Shown here one piece after another: positions 45,246 through 55,144 of a stretch of 64,000 bases of DNA. The stretch is from Persicobacter diffluens. GTDB lineage: Bacteria; Bacteroidota; Bacteroidia; Cytophagales; Cyclobacteriaceae. Positions within the stretch are counted from its first letter, which is position 1; each line of letters opens with the position of its first letter. The stretch covers positions 1,426,001 through 1,490,000 of the forward strand of contig NZ_BQKE01000001.1 of assembly GCF_036244895.1 (NCBI RefSeq), read 5' to 3'. The notes under the pieces were generated by a model, which searched no databases, was not told the DNA's origin, and saw nothing but the letters and a program-made list of their open reading frames with translations. The position numbers were made by a program, and so were the translations under genes.

Positions 45246-45980
45246 TTATAATTTTTGAGAAATTTCCTCCAGTGGAATTCTATTTTTTGGAGAGTAAATA
45301 CCTTCAGGAATTCCCTTTCCGCATGGGATCACCATGTTAATTTCTGCTTTTGACGGAAGATTAAGGAATTTTTTCACCCGCTTACTATCAAATCCCTCCA
45401 GAGGGCAACTGTCAAGGCCTTCTCCTTTTAAGGCATACATGAAAGTCATTGCGGCTAAAGCGACGCTTTTGTGAATGGAAATGCGAATATCCGTTCTTCC
45501 CGCCTCTCGCATCATAGGTTTTTTAATGCCCATAAAATTCACAAGGATTTTTTTGAAAAAACCTAAAATTCCCATGCTGTCCTGATTATAAAAAAAAGGG
45601 ACATACTTTTCATAGTATTCTAATGCACGTTTCAGTTTTTTAGGATTACTCTCTTGCGCTTTAATTTTGGAGATATTGAACTGGGCATGTTTTTTCCACC
45701 AATCTGGTCGTGCCACAAAGACAATAATTTCTTTGGCATTTGCGGCAGAACCCTGTCCCATACAAAGACGAGACATTTCCTGAATGGCTTCGGCTTTTGT
45801 TATCCTGATAAATTGCCACAACTGCATATTGGAACTGTTCGGAGCCTGAATGGCTAAATCCAGGCATTTGTCAATGACTTTAGGGTCCCAGTTGGCCTCC
45901 TGGTCAAATCGCCGCATGGCACGCCGACTTCTGACGATCTCTTCAAAAGAAAGGCTTTGAGCTGTTTGTGTTGCATTCAT
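45246..45980 (-). CDS. Nitroreductase family protein
   Basis: 244 residues. Opens with the FMN-binding nitroreductase pattern SRRAMRRFDQEANWDPKVIDKCLDLAIQAPNSSNMQLWQFI; Ser/Arg residues near the start bind FMN phosphate. The C-terminal CGKGIPEGIYSPKNRIPLEE is also typical. Reduces nitro compounds or quinones with NAD(P)H. Single gene, convergent with the SusC operon. Confidence 0.9.
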   Translation of the reverse strand: MNATQTAQSLSFEEIVRSRRAMRRFDQEANWDPKVIDKCLDLAIQAPNSSNMQLWQFIRITKAEAIQEMSRLCMGQGSAANAKEIIVFVARPDWWKKHAQFNISKIKAQESNPKKLKRALEYYEKYVPFFYNQDSMGILGFFKKILVNFMGIKKPMMREAGRTDIRISIHKSVALAAMTFMYALKGEGLDSCPLEGFDSKRVKKFLNLPSKAEINMVIPCGKGIPEGIYSPKNRIPLEEISQKL

Positions 45981-46185
45981 TGTTCAAAGATAGGGAATCT
46001 TCTTAAGAATAAGGGGTTAGGACTTATTTGTTGGGCAGCCTCATGGTGCTAAAGAAAAAATAGACCTATTGTCTGTCTATCTCACCATCTATAAAGTTTA
46101 ACCTAATCATATTCTAATCTTTCCGGTTTTGTGCAACAGTTTGCTTAGATTATTCGCTTATTAGACTTTAACCTATTATAAAAAT

Positions 46186-48513
46186 ATGAATTCCCTGAAA
46201 ACATTTATTACGCTCTTGTTTTCCCTTGGGACGCTAAGTTTGTCGGCGCAAAATTTCTCCCTAAGCGGGTATTTGAGAGACTCTGCTACAGGGGAAGAAT
46301 TGCCTTTTGCGAATGTAGTCGTTAAAGGAACGACCATCGGTGTTAATACCAATGCTTATGGTTTTTACACTATTTCCCTACCTGCGGGTGACCATGTGCT
46401 CTTATTTCAGTTTCTGGGCTATCAGACGCTGGAAAAGAAGATCTCTTTACAAAAGAACGAGCGGCTAAGTGTGGAGCTACCCCTGGAAACTAAAACGCTT
46501 GAGGAAGTGGTAATTTCCGGAGAAGCGGCGAATGCCAATGTGGTTAAAAACGAAATGAGCGTGGTCTCCCTTTCCCCCAAAAGTATTGAGACCATTCCGG
46601 TGCTTTTTGGAGAAAAGGATATATTAAAGACTTTACAATTAATGCCGGGGGTTTCCTCTACCGGGGAGGGCAATACCGGATTTTATGTGAGAGGAGGAAG
46701 TTCAGATCAAAATTTGATCATTTTGGATGAAGCTCCGGTCTACAATGCCTCTCATTTATTAGGTTTTTTTTCCGTCTTTAATTCTGATGCGGTAAAAAGT
46801 TTGAAATTATATAAATCCGGTATCCCCGCGGAATATGGGGGAAGACTTTCCTCTGTTTTGGATGTGAAAATGAATAATGGGAATGATCGAAAATTTGGGG
46901 CAGAAGGTGGTATTGGATTAATTTCTTCCAGATTAACGTTGGAGGGACCGCTTAAAAAAAATCGGGGATCATTTATTGTATCCGGACGAAGAACGTATGC
47001 GGACCTGTTTTTAAAGTTGAGTTCAGATCCGGCATTGAAAGATTCCAAGCTTTATTTTTATGATTTGAACGCTAAACTAAATTATCGGATCGGGGAGAGA
47101 GATCGGCTTTATCTGAGTGGGTATTTTGGCAGAGATGTCTTTGAAAGTAGCGGTATTTTTGGTTTGGATTGGGGAAATGGGACAGGCACCCTTCGTTGGA
47201 ACCACCTGTTTTCAGATCGATTTTTCTCCAATACCTCTATCATTTTTTCAGACTACACTTATAACATTGGTTTGACTTCGGGTTCTACTCCCTTTGATAT
47301 TACGGCCGGTATTCAGGATTGGAACTTTAAGCAAGATTTCAATTTGGCACTATCCAATAATAATCAGCTCAAGTTTGGCTTTAATATTATTCGACATGAT
47401 TTTACTCCAGGAACTTTAACCCCGACGGGTGGTAATATCAATTTTAATGCAATCATTGTCCCGGGAAGAGTGGCGGTGGAAACCGGTACTTATGTTTCCT
47501 ATGAACAAAAATTAGGGGAACGGCTGCAGCTCACTTATGGCCTGAGAATGTCTACTTTTTCTAATGTAGGAGAAATGACGGAGTACCAATTTGAATCGGG
47601 TCAGGAAGTTCCCTTTGATTCGGTGACTTATGGATCAGGAACTTTCTATAATACACAGGTCGGTTGGGAACCTCGGTTTAATGCCAATTTCGTGATCAAT
47701 AAAAAAAGCTCATTGAAGGTATCTTATAATCGTACCTATCAATACCTTCATTTGTTGAGTAATTCCTCAGCGGGTTCTCCCACGGATGTATGGATTCCAA
47801 CGACCCCAATTGTAAAACCGGAGATTGCCGATCAGGTAGCCTTGGGGTATTTCCGTAATTTCAATGATAATAAATATGAATCTTCCATAGAAGTCTATTA
47901 TAAGAATTTGGATAACCAAATAGATTATAAGAATGGAGCAGAAATTTTATTAAATCCTTATTTGGAGTCTCAACTGGTATTTGGAAAAGGTTATGCCTAT
48001 GGGATGGAATTTTTTTTAAAGAAAAGATATGGTCGATTTAATGGTTGGGTAGGCTACACCTTGTCAACCACGCGGAGGGTTTTTGAGGAGATTAATAATG
48101 GGGAACCTTTTTCCGCCCGGCAGGACAGACGACACGATATTTCTTTGGTGGGGATGTATAAAGTAAATGACCGCTGGGAGTTATCGGCCACCTGGGTATA
48201 CAATACAGGCGATGCCGTAACTTTTCCCACAGGGCAATATAAAGTTGAGGATAGAAGAATTTCCGTTTATTCCGAGCGTAATGGTTACCGTATGCCTTCT
48301 TATCATCGAATGGATTTTGGTGCGACCCTGCAAGGCAAAAAAACTAAAAAATTTGAGTCTTCCTGGAATTTTTCAGTCTATAATATGTATGGTCGGTACA
48401 ATGCTTTTTTTATTCGATTTGAAGAAAATGAGGACAATCCGGAACAGGTGGATGCCATTCAAACTTCCCTTTTTTCTTTTGTTCCTGCCATCACTTATAA
48501 TTTTAAATTCTGA
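46186..48513 (+). CDS. TonB-dependent receptor with CarboxypepD_reg-like domain
   Basis: 775 residues. Signal peptide to about SLSAQ, CarboxypepD_reg-like domain (about 24-105, GYLRDSATGEELPFANVVVKG), plug (about 115-230, LQLMPGVSSTGEGNTGFYVRGGSSDQNLIILDEAPV) and a barrel ending VPAITYNFKF. Shorter than SusC proteins and without the SusC signature. Its TGA overlaps the ATG of the next gene by one base, so the two are translated together. Confidence 0.93.
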   Translation: MNSLKTFITLLFSLGTLSLSAQNFSLSGYLRDSATGEELPFANVVVKGTTIGVNTNAYGFYTISLPAGDHVLLFQFLGYQTLEKKISLQKNERLSVELPLETKTLEEVVISGEAANANVVKNEMSVVSLSPKSIETIPVLFGEKDILKTLQLMPGVSSTGEGNTGFYVRGGSSDQNLIILDEAPVYNASHLLGFFSVFNSDAVKSLKLYKSGIPAEYGGRLSSVLDVKMNNGNDRKFGAEGGIGLISSRLTLEGPLKKNRGSFIVSGRRTYADLFLKLSSDPALKDSKLYFYDLNAKLNYRIGERDRLYLSGYFGRDVFESSGIFGLDWGNGTGTLRWNHLFSDRFFSNTSIIFSDYTYNIGLTSGSTPFDITAGIQDWNFKQDFNLALSNNNQLKFGFNIIRHDFTPGTLTPTGGNINFNAIIVPGRVAVETGTYVSYEQKLGERLQLTYGLRMSTFSNVGEMTEYQFESGQEVPFDSVTYGSGTFYNTQVGWEPRFNANFVINKKSSLKVSYNRTYQYLHLLSNSSAGSPTDVWIPTTPIVKPEIADQVALGYFRNFNDNKYESSIEVYYKNLDNQIDYKNGAEILLNPYLESQLVFGKGYAYGMEFFLKKRYGRFNGWVGYTLSTTRRVFEEINNGEPFSARQDRRHDISLVGMYKVNDRWELSATWVYNTGDAVTFPTGQYKVEDRRISVYSERNGYRMPSYHRMDFGATLQGKKTKKFESSWNFSVYNMYGRYNAFFIRFEENEDNPEQVDAIQTSLFSFVPAITYNFKF

Positions 48514-49298
48514 TGAAAAGGTATTATTTGATCATGTTTTTTTGCGGCCTGTTGGCCTCCTGTGAACAGGTTATTGATCTTCCGTTACGAACCTCGGACC
48601 AATTGTATGTACTTGATGGCCATTTCCATGAAGGAGATACCGCTTATATGCAAGTAACGCTATCAGGTGCATTTAATGCCTCTTCCTTCAATTTTGTTGA
48701 AGGTGCACAAATAATGATAGCAGGACAAAATGGGGAAAGTGAGATTTTGCAGGAGCTAGACTCCGGCCGCTATGCAGGTCGGTTCTTAAAAGGAGAAGCC
48801 GGTAAGCAATATACCATACAGGTCATGCATCAGGGAAAGACTTTCAATACAGCGGCTGAGATGCCCTCCAAAGTGACGATTGACAGTCTGATAATTCGGG
48901 ATGAGGAAATTGTATTTCCCGGGCAGGAACCTAAAAAGGAAGCGGTTATTTTCTTTACGGATCCCGGGGGTGTGGAGAATTATTATCGGGTAAAATTTTA
49001 CCACAACGAGGAGGAACTTATTGGCTTCAGGGTAACGGATGATCAGGTATTCGATGGCCGTCAGATTCCATTTAATCTGGCTATTGAGGATTTATTACCA
49101 AATGATACAGTTCGGGTGGAATTAATTGCTATAGAGCAGGTTGCCTATGATTACTATGTTGGCTTGGTGGAGATTTTAAATTTAAATCCGGGTTCGGGAG
49201 TGCCCTATAATCCAATCAATAATTGGAGTCCGGAAGCTTTAGGCAATTTTACGCTGGGTAATATTGATAGTACCGGGGTGATTTTCAGAGGGGATTGA
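48513..49298 (+). CDS. DUF4249-like lipoprotein partner of TonB receptor
   Basis: 261 residues. Lipoprotein signal MKRYYLIMFFCGLLASC. The mature part starts EQVIDLPLRTSDQLYVLDGHFHEGDTAYMQVTLS, the layout of the DUF4249 proteins that follow this type of receptor in Bacteroidota. It is beta-rich and probably on the cell surface or in the periplasm. It shares one base with the receptor gene stop. Repeat A8 begins three bases after its stop. Confidence 0.85.
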   Translation: MKRYYLIMFFCGLLASCEQVIDLPLRTSDQLYVLDGHFHEGDTAYMQVTLSGAFNASSFNFVEGAQIMIAGQNGESEILQELDSGRYAGRFLKGEAGKQYTIQVMHQGKTFNTAAEMPSKVTIDSLIIRDEEIVFPGQEPKKEAVIFFTDPGGVENYYRVKFYHNEEELIGFRVTDDQVFDGRQIPFNLAIEDLLPNDTVRVELIAIEQVAYDYYVGLVEILNLNPGSGVPYNPINNWSPEALGNFTLGNIDSTGVIFRGD

Positions 49299-49300
49299 TG

Positions 49301-49519
49301 AAACCCGATTATTCTTACTTAAATTTTCGTATAGCTGCAAGCCGGAATAAATGCGGGAATTTCACCTATTTCGTTTTTTCCAGGAAGGCGGAAGAATGAG
49401 GAGAAAGCAAGCCTACCCAAATTGGGACTAAATGAAAATCGGTAAAATCAATTTTAACAAGTTGAAATAAAGTTATATAGGCTACTTGTCTGAATCTATC
49501 GGTATATTATTTGGGTTAA
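49301..49519 (+). repeat. Family A intergenic repeat, copy A8
   Basis: 219 bp from AAACCCGATTATTCTTAC to ATTATTTGGGTTAA, with the core CACCTATTTCGTTTTTTCCA and GAGGAGAAAGCAAGCCTACC. It abuts repeat B3. Confidence 0.75.
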
Positions 49520-49680
49520 GAGCGTGCTTATAAGTACACCAACTGGCGGCAAATTCGAATTATTAGAAGCGATTTTGGATAATTTCTAAACAATAGCCAC
49601 GTGATTCCCTCTAAATAATCGGGTATTGCTTCAACAACCCCTCAGATTTTCTTTGCGAATTTTGTCAGATAAAGATGCTC
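49520..49680 (+). repeat. Family B intergenic repeat, copy B3
   Basis: 161 bp. The left end GAGCGTGCTTATAAG and the complement of the right end GAGCATCTTTATCTG match at about 10 of 15. The core GCAAATTCGAATTATTAGAA and GCGATTTTGGATAATTTCTA is shared with B1 and B2. It begins at the last base of A8. Confidence 0.75.
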
Positions 49681-49742
49681 TTTAGGGTTATTTACGGTAA
49701 TTCTGAGCGTTTCATGAGCAAAAAGAATGGTTAATAAATAAA

Positions 49743-49767
49743 AAAGCGGATTTAGATTATCCGCTTT
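49743..49767 (-). terminator. Terminator of gene 49776-50054
   Basis: AAAGCGGAT and ATCCGCTTT stem, with a T run on the minus strand. Confidence 0.8.
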
Positions 49768-49775
49768 ATATTCCA

Positions 49776-50054
49776 TTAATTGGAGAAACAATGATAATCA
49801 ACACCATCTATCGTTGTTAAGTAATCACTTTCTCTATACAGAAGGATCATCATGGTTGTCATTTCTTTCACCTTACCATTGAATACCAATTGGTCACGAT
49901 GATCGATGATAATGACCTTTTTTTGAAAAACAAAAATCTGTTTATCTGAAGGAAGGTAATCGGGGTAAACCTCATTGGCGACGAGCTTATTTTCAGGAGG
50001 AAAGCAGAAAAAAAATCCAATGAAAAATAAGAAGGAGAGATAGATTTTTTTCAT
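49776..50054 (-). CDS. Small secreted protein, unknown
   Basis: 92 residues. Signal peptide MKKIYLSFLFFIGFFFCFPP, with a Cys at position 17 that could be lipidated. The mature part has a charged beta-rich sequence (KQIFVFQKKVIIIDHRDQLVFNGKVKEMTTMMILL). Family not recognised. A terminator follows. Confidence 0.65.
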   Translation of the reverse strand: MKKIYLSFLFFIGFFFCFPPENKLVANEVYPDYLPSDKQIFVFQKKVIIIDHRDQLVFNGKVKEMTTMMILLYRESDYLTTIDGVDYHCFSN

Positions 50055-50121
50055 GGGCTTGATAATGGGTATATGTTTATTAACCCTTATTATTTTGCCC
50101 GGGTTTCGCTCAAGGCTTAAC

Positions 50122-50685
50122 TTATTGCTTTTCGTACGTAAAGTCTATCCGCGGAAATTGCCGCTTAAATTTTTCTAAAAAATCTTCATCATAAGGCTCG
50201 TGGCAAATTTCACTGTGGTACTTTTCAAAGCCGGCTTTTTGGTAATTTTCAGCCGCATTAGGGTGGTCAAATTCGCAAGTATGTAACCAAATGCGTGATG
50301 CACCAGCTTTATAAGCCATTTGACAGGCGGTTGATAAGAACCCTTTTCCTAAGCCTTTGCCGATAAAGCTAGGGTGCAACCCAAAATAAACTAATTCGAA
50401 ATCGGTGGCTACTTGTTGAAATTCAGCAAAGCCGGCAAAATTACCCCCCAAGCTTAATTGAAAAAGAAAATTGTTTTCGTCTTGTAAAATGGCTTTTAAT
50501 TCTTCTTGTGGCATTAAAATTCTTCCCGTCCAACCCCAGGGCTCACCTATGCTACGGTATACGTTCAAATATGCTTCAATATCGGGCTGCCATAAATGCA
50601 GTTTGGCATTTTGAGGTAAGCTGAAAACTGGAGCCCCTTTCTGATGCTCATAATAGCTGGTGGCTACTGGTATTGTTTTATACAT
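50122..50685 (-). CDS. GNAT family N-acetyltransferase
   Basis: 187 residues. The acetyl-CoA-binding signature appears as FGLHPSFIGKGLGKGFLSTACQMAYKAGASRIWLHTCEFDHPNAAENYQKAGFE, i.e. motif A followed by the NAxxxYxKxGF motif B. Substrate unknown. An N-terminal extension of about 30 residues precedes the domain. Start ATG 50685. Confidence 0.9.
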   Translation of the reverse strand: MYKTIPVATSYYEHQKGAPVFSLPQNAKLHLWQPDIEAYLNVYRSIGEPWGWTGRILMPQEELKAILQDENNFLFQLSLGGNFAGFAEFQQVATDFELVYFGLHPSFIGKGLGKGFLSTACQMAYKAGASRIWLHTCEFDHPNAAENYQKAGFEKYHSEICHEPYDEDFLEKFKRQFPRIDFTYEKQ

Positions 50686-50708
50686 AGATAATGGGATAAA
50701 AAATAAAA

Positions 50709-50733
50709 CCGCTTCCTAAAATTAAGGAAGCGG
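50709..50733 (-). terminator. Possible terminator between NUDIX and GNAT genes
   Basis: CCGCTTCCT, loop AAAATTA, AGGAAGCGG; minus-strand T-rich tail. It lies 160 bases after the NUDIX stop. Confidence 0.6.
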
Positions 50734-50891
50734 CTACCCAACAAAAAAATATTTGTTGAAAAATCTTTTAGCGCGTAAACAATGACCATTTTTGATCAAA
50801 AATTCATTGGGTAAAAAAACAATTTCGTTTTACTGCCAACGTTATGCTATAGAACAATAATTAGGCCATAAGCTAATTTTAGGGAATTAAA

Positions 50892-51431
50892 TTACTGTAA
50901 TTCAGTGATATAGTGTTGCTGAAATTGCTGAATGATTTTTTTCATGGAAATAGCGCCTACCTCCTTTAAATCTATTTCTAAGGGTTGAATAAATAAGGCT
51001 TCAGAAATATCATCCATGACATGCATATTGGTGAAGGAGTCGACTTTGCAAATAAAGGTAATGTCGGTGGTGTAATAACTTAAACCTTTGAAAATGTATT
51101 CGTTGGGAACAGAGCAGAAAAAGTCCAGTTTTACAATTTCTAAATTGAGTTCTTCCTTAATTTCTCGACGGATGGCCTCTTCAGCAGATTCCATCGGATC
51201 TACGAATCCTCCGGGTAAATCTAAAGTGCCTTCAAGGGGGGCAAATTTTCTCCTACTCAAAAGTAATTCGCCTTTTTCATTGAGAATCAATGCTGCGACA
51301 GCGCAGGAGGAGTTAATGTAAAGCGTGAAATCACAGGAATCGCATTGAAATTTTTTCCCTTCGAAAGGAAAGCTTCTACCACCACATTTGGGGCAGAAAT
51401 GCATTTGATCTTTAGGTTGGGTGCTTGCCAT
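50892..51431 (-). CDS. NUDIX hydrolase with zinc ribbon
   Basis: 179 residues from ATG 51431; the frame is open to 51617, but that stretch is not family-like. An N-terminal zinc ribbon (HFCPKCGGRSFPFEG ... CDSC) is followed by the Nudix box GGFVDPMESAEEAIRREIKEELN, which has Asn in place of the usual final Gly. These enzymes hydrolyse NADH or other nucleoside diphosphate compounds. The layout is that of NudC-like or YfcD-like proteins. Confidence 0.88.
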   Translation of the reverse strand: MASTQPKDQMHFCPKCGGRSFPFEGKKFQCDSCDFTLYINSSCAVAALILNEKGELLLSRRKFAPLEGTLDLPGGFVDPMESAEEAIRREIKEELNLEIVKLDFFCSVPNEYIFKGLSYYTTDITFICKVDSFTNMHVMDDISEALFIQPLEIDLKEVGAISMKKIIQQFQQHYITELQ

Positions 51432-51620
51432 AAAATTTTGTCTTTCCCCAAAGGTAATGATTTGGTTTTGCTTCAATAAAGCCTTGCAATGGCAATTTGA
51501 ATTTTTTCTGGATGCTTGAAGGCCGATAAAGGCAGCATTCTTCCCAAAACTTCTTTGCAACAGGGAAGATAAAGTACTGCTGTGGAGCAATAGGTTAAAA
51601 AAACAGGGAAAATTCAAGGA

Positions 51621-51825
51621 TCTAAGCCGGATTAATCATGCTCCAATCCTCCTGTAGCTACATGGCGGGAAAAATGACGGAATTTTTCCTATTTCGAGTT
51701 TTTTTCAATGAAACAGGTGAATGGTAAGAAAGCAAGCATACCCTAATTTGGGCTATTTATAATCAAAGAAAAACTTCTGCAACAGATTGGCTTTAGTAAA
51801 TTTGGAAGTGAATAATTCGGGCTAA
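51621..51825 (+). repeat. Family A intergenic repeat, copy A9
   Basis: 205 bp from CTAAGCCGGATTAATCATGC to GTGAATAATTCGGGCTAA; core CCTATTTCGAGTTTTTTTCA, CCCTAATTTGGGC. Between the NUDIX and kinase genes. Confidence 0.8.
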
Positions 51826-51863
51826 ATTTTCTTTGGAGGTATTGAAACCGGCATTACTTTTTG

Positions 51864-53648
51864 TCAGGAAGGCGCTAAGATTTGGATTAGTTCTTCTCTT
51901 AGTTCCTGAGGGACAAATGGTTTGGTGACCGATCCATTCATACCAGCTTTTTTAACCTTTTGCTTTACTTCAATTAATGCAGAGGCGGTTAAGGCCAAAA
52001 TGGGGGTTTTTGAGTCAAAAGTTCTGATTTTTTCAGTGGCAGTGTAGCCATCCATCACCGGCATCTGAAGATCCATCAAAATAAGGTCATAGGAATTTTC
52101 CTTTACCTTATGGACTGCCTCTTCTCCATTTTCAGCCAAATCATAATCTAATTCCCATTTCTTGAGGAATTGTTCCGCTACTTTAATATTGAAGGGGTTA
52201 TCTTCTACTAAAAGCACTTTTTTATTTTTGAGTTGGTTGTGATCTGCTCTGTTTTCTTTGACTTCAAAAGGTTCATCTATTTCGGCCACAGGTTCCATAT
52301 TTAAAGTGAAATAGAAATTGGAGCCCTGTCCAAATTCACTTTTTACCCGAATGTCGGAATCCATTAATTGCAGAAGTTTTTTGGTAATGGAGAGCCCTAG
52401 TCCCGTCCCTCCAAACTTACGGCTGGTAGAAGACTCTTCCTGTTCAAAATCTTTGAATATTTTTGTTTGGTTTTCTTTTTTGATACCGATGCCGTTGTCT
52501 TCAACTTCAAAACAGATGCGGTTATTATCCGAGCCACCTTCTTTATAAATTCTGATTTCGATTTTTCCTTTATCTGTAAATTTTATGCCATTACTAATGA
52601 GGTTGTTCAAGATTTGAGCAAGACGTGTTGGATCGCCTTTTACCAGTTTTGGAATAGAAGGATCAATCAATAATTTGATGGTATTTTCTTTTTCTTTGGC
52701 TTTAAATGAATTGGCCTCTTTGAGATTTTTGACATGTTCAATTAAATCAAATGGGATCGATTCTATTTCTAGTTTACCTGCAGATATTTTATTGTAATCC
52801 AAAATGTCATTGATCAGCGACAACAGGTTATCCGCTGAGAATTTCATAATATTGAGGTTCTCAATTTGCTCTTCTTTTGGGTCAGAAGTAATAAGCAGAT
52901 TGGTAATTCCAATGACAGCATTTAAAGGTGTTCTCAATTCATGACTCATCGATGATAAGAAATTCTCCTTGGATTTAGATACGGATTCAGCCGCCTCTTT
53001 AGCCTTAAGCAAAATTTCGGCATTGGCCTCTTTTTCTTTCAGTAGTTTTTCCAGTTCCTCATTTTTGGCGTTTCGATATTCATCCTGCTTTTGTTTTTGT
53101 TTGAGGAAAAGGTAATTATAAACGCAAATGAAAATAAAAACGGTCACGATATTGGAAATGGCCAGCCAGGACATCGTTTGATCTTGCAGGATTTTTTGGT
53201 CATGCATCTTATAGCCCACATCCGCAATGAGCAGGGTGAAAATGATAAAATAGGAAAGGAAAATATAAGACCGTTGTTCGTAAGTAAACAGCAGGAGGGG
53301 CAGAATCATGAGGGAAAAAAAGTAAAGGAAAATATGGGAATCAAAACCCAGGTAAACACTGAAAAGCCAGATGGAAATACTGGAAAGCAATATAAGATTG
53401 AGTCTTGCGGGTATATATCGCTTTTTATAGTTTAGTATTGGGGTTAAAGCCAATAGGCTGGCAAAAATAATACAGATTCTGCCAAATGGGATGGGGGCTG
53501 AATATTCCAGTTTCCAAAAGATAAATGAATACAGGAGGATGATGGCCGCCAAAAATACAGCGACAAAATTTGAAATTTGAATTTTATCCTTTTGATCAAA
53601 GGCGGTACTATCTTGAATGCCAAAAAAAAGTAAATTATCGAGTCTCAT
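51864..53648 (-). CDS. Membrane hybrid histidine kinase with receiver domain
   Basis: 594 residues from ATG 53648. About six membrane segments (28-185), a coiled-coil linker (188-228), HisKA with phospho-His236 in SSMSHELRTPLNAVIG, HATPase with the N box LISNGIKF, EDNGIGIKKEN and GGTGLGLSITKKL, and a C-terminal receiver with Asp526 in LILMDLQMPVMDG. No periplasmic sensor domain of size, so it likely senses through the membrane part. The kinase probably passes phosphate through its own receiver to a separate Hpt protein, not seen here. Single gene. Confidence 0.93.
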   Translation of the reverse strand: MRLDNLLFFGIQDSTAFDQKDKIQISNFVAVFLAAIILLYSFIFWKLEYSAPIPFGRICIIFASLLALTPILNYKKRYIPARLNLILLSSISIWLFSVYLGFDSHIFLYFFSLMILPLLLFTYEQRSYIFLSYFIIFTLLIADVGYKMHDQKILQDQTMSWLAISNIVTVFIFICVYNYLFLKQKQKQDEYRNAKNEELEKLLKEKEANAEILLKAKEAAESVSKSKENFLSSMSHELRTPLNAVIGITNLLITSDPKEEQIENLNIMKFSADNLLSLINDILDYNKISAGKLEIESIPFDLIEHVKNLKEANSFKAKEKENTIKLLIDPSIPKLVKGDPTRLAQILNNLISNGIKFTDKGKIEIRIYKEGGSDNNRICFEVEDNGIGIKKENQTKIFKDFEQEESSTSRKFGGTGLGLSITKKLLQLMDSDIRVKSEFGQGSNFYFTLNMEPVAEIDEPFEVKENRADHNQLKNKKVLLVEDNPFNIKVAEQFLKKWELDYDLAENGEEAVHKVKENSYDLILMDLQMPVMDGYTATEKIRTFDSKTPILALTASALIEVKQKVKKAGMNGSVTKPFVPQELREELIQILAPS

Positions 53649-53894
53649 AGGCAATGTTGGGTAACAAACTAATTATCCTTTTATTACAAACTGTTTAATC
53701 AGAAATGTGTGTCAAAAAATATTTGTTTTTTTTGCTTTTTGGATGGATTTTTTTTGAGAAGAGCGCGAATGATGGGGTTAATAACGGATTATAATGATGA
53801 ATCAATATAATTATGGGTGAAACATGAAAGGGTGGCATTGGTAACTTTTGAAGGTTTTTTATTAAATTCTAGTATAAACCCAAAATCAAAACAT

Positions 53895-54788
53895 ATGCAA
53901 TTAATCGCAGTAATTGGGGCAGGAACAATGGGCAATGGTATCGCTCATGTTTTTGCTCAAAGTGGCTTTGAAGTCAATTTGGTTGATTTAGACCCTTCGG
54001 TGCTGGAACGTGGAACCTTGACCATCTCAAAAAATTTGGATCGACTGATCGCTAAGGATAAAATTACCGAAGAGGATAAGGATCAAACCCTTGCCCGAAT
54101 ACATAAATTTACGGCTTTGGAAGCGGCAGTAGTCAAAGCGTCAATAGTAGTGGAGGCGGTTTCGGAGAGTGAGCATCTTAAAACCAGAATTTTTGAGTCT
54201 TTATCACAATATTGTGATCCGGAGACGATTTTAGCGACCAATACCTCTTCTATTTCTATCACCAAATTGGCCGCCAGTGTTCGAAATCCCGAGCGGGTTA
54301 TTGGAATGCATTTTATGAATCCGGTTCCCTTAATGAAGTTAGTGGAAGTTATTCGGGGATATTCTACCTCTGATGAAGTTTGCGCACAAATTATGCAAGT
54401 TGCCCAACAGCTGGGAAAAGTAGCGGTGGAGGTGAATGACTACCCGGGATTTGTAGCAAATCGAATTCTTATGCCTATGATTAATGAGGCCATTGAGTCT
54501 TTATTTGAAGGAGTCGCAGGGGTGGAAGAGATTGATACGGTAATGAAATTGGGGATGGCACATCCGATGGGGCCTTTGCAACTAGCGGATTTTATTGGGC
54601 TGGATGTTTGTCTGGCCATTCTTCGGGTGATGCATGAGGGGCTTGGAAAACCCAAATTTGCGCCTTGTCCATTATTGGTCAATATGGTAACTGCCGGGAA
54701 ATTAGGGGTAAAATCCGGGGAAGGTTTTTATGACTATCGGGAAAGCAAAAAGGCCGAAAAAGTTTCGGCTAGGTTTTTAAAGGTTTAG
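53895..54788 (+). CDS. 3-hydroxyacyl-CoA (3-hydroxybutyryl-CoA) dehydrogenase
   Basis: 297 residues from ATG 53895 (frame open to 53817). NAD-binding motif GAGTMGNGIAHVFAQSGFEV at the N-terminus. Catalytic His in GMHFMNPVP and Glu in VVEAVSE complete the family pattern. The C-terminal dimer domain has DYPGFVANRILMPMINEA and GVKSGEGFYDY. Oxidises (S)-3-hydroxyacyl-CoA with NAD+ in fatty acid or butyrate pathways. No other beta-oxidation genes are adjacent. Confidence 0.95.
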   Translation: MQLIAVIGAGTMGNGIAHVFAQSGFEVNLVDLDPSVLERGTLTISKNLDRLIAKDKITEEDKDQTLARIHKFTALEAAVVKASIVVEAVSESEHLKTRIFESLSQYCDPETILATNTSSISITKLAASVRNPERVIGMHFMNPVPLMKLVEVIRGYSTSDEVCAQIMQVAQQLGKVAVEVNDYPGFVANRILMPMINEAIESLFEGVAGVEEIDTVMKLGMAHPMGPLQLADFIGLDVCLAILRVMHEGLGKPKFAPCPLLVNMVTAGKLGVKSGEGFYDYRESKKAEKVSARFLKV

Positions 54789-54919
54789 GATGTGTTGGTC
54801 GAATCATAAACTATCATGAAGGTTCCAGAGAGGTTTTGCTATTAAATCACCTGCTTTGTCATTTATTCGAAGATTAGTGTTTAGTGCGCTATCCGAAAGC
54901 AAGTAGAATTGATTTTGGA

Positions 54920-55143
54920 TTCAACCGGATTATTCATTCGGAATTCCTCGTTTTACTGCCAGGCAGGAAAAATGATGGAATTGGTCCTATTTCGAGTTTT
55001 TTTCAACGAAGCAGATGAATGAGGACAAAGCAAGCTTGCTCAAATTGGGGCTATTAAAAATCAAAGAAAACAAGTTGTGGTAAACTAAAAATAAACCATT
55101 TGCACTTAGTTAATGAATTAGGCGGTCAATAATTCGGCTAACC
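54920..55143 (+). repeat. Family A intergenic repeat, copy A10
   Basis: About 223 bp from TCAACCGGATTATTCATTCG to GCGGTCAATAATTCGGCTAA; core CCTATTTCGAGTTTTTTTCA, GAAGCAGATGAATGAGGAC. Confidence 0.8.
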
Positions 55144-55144
55144 A

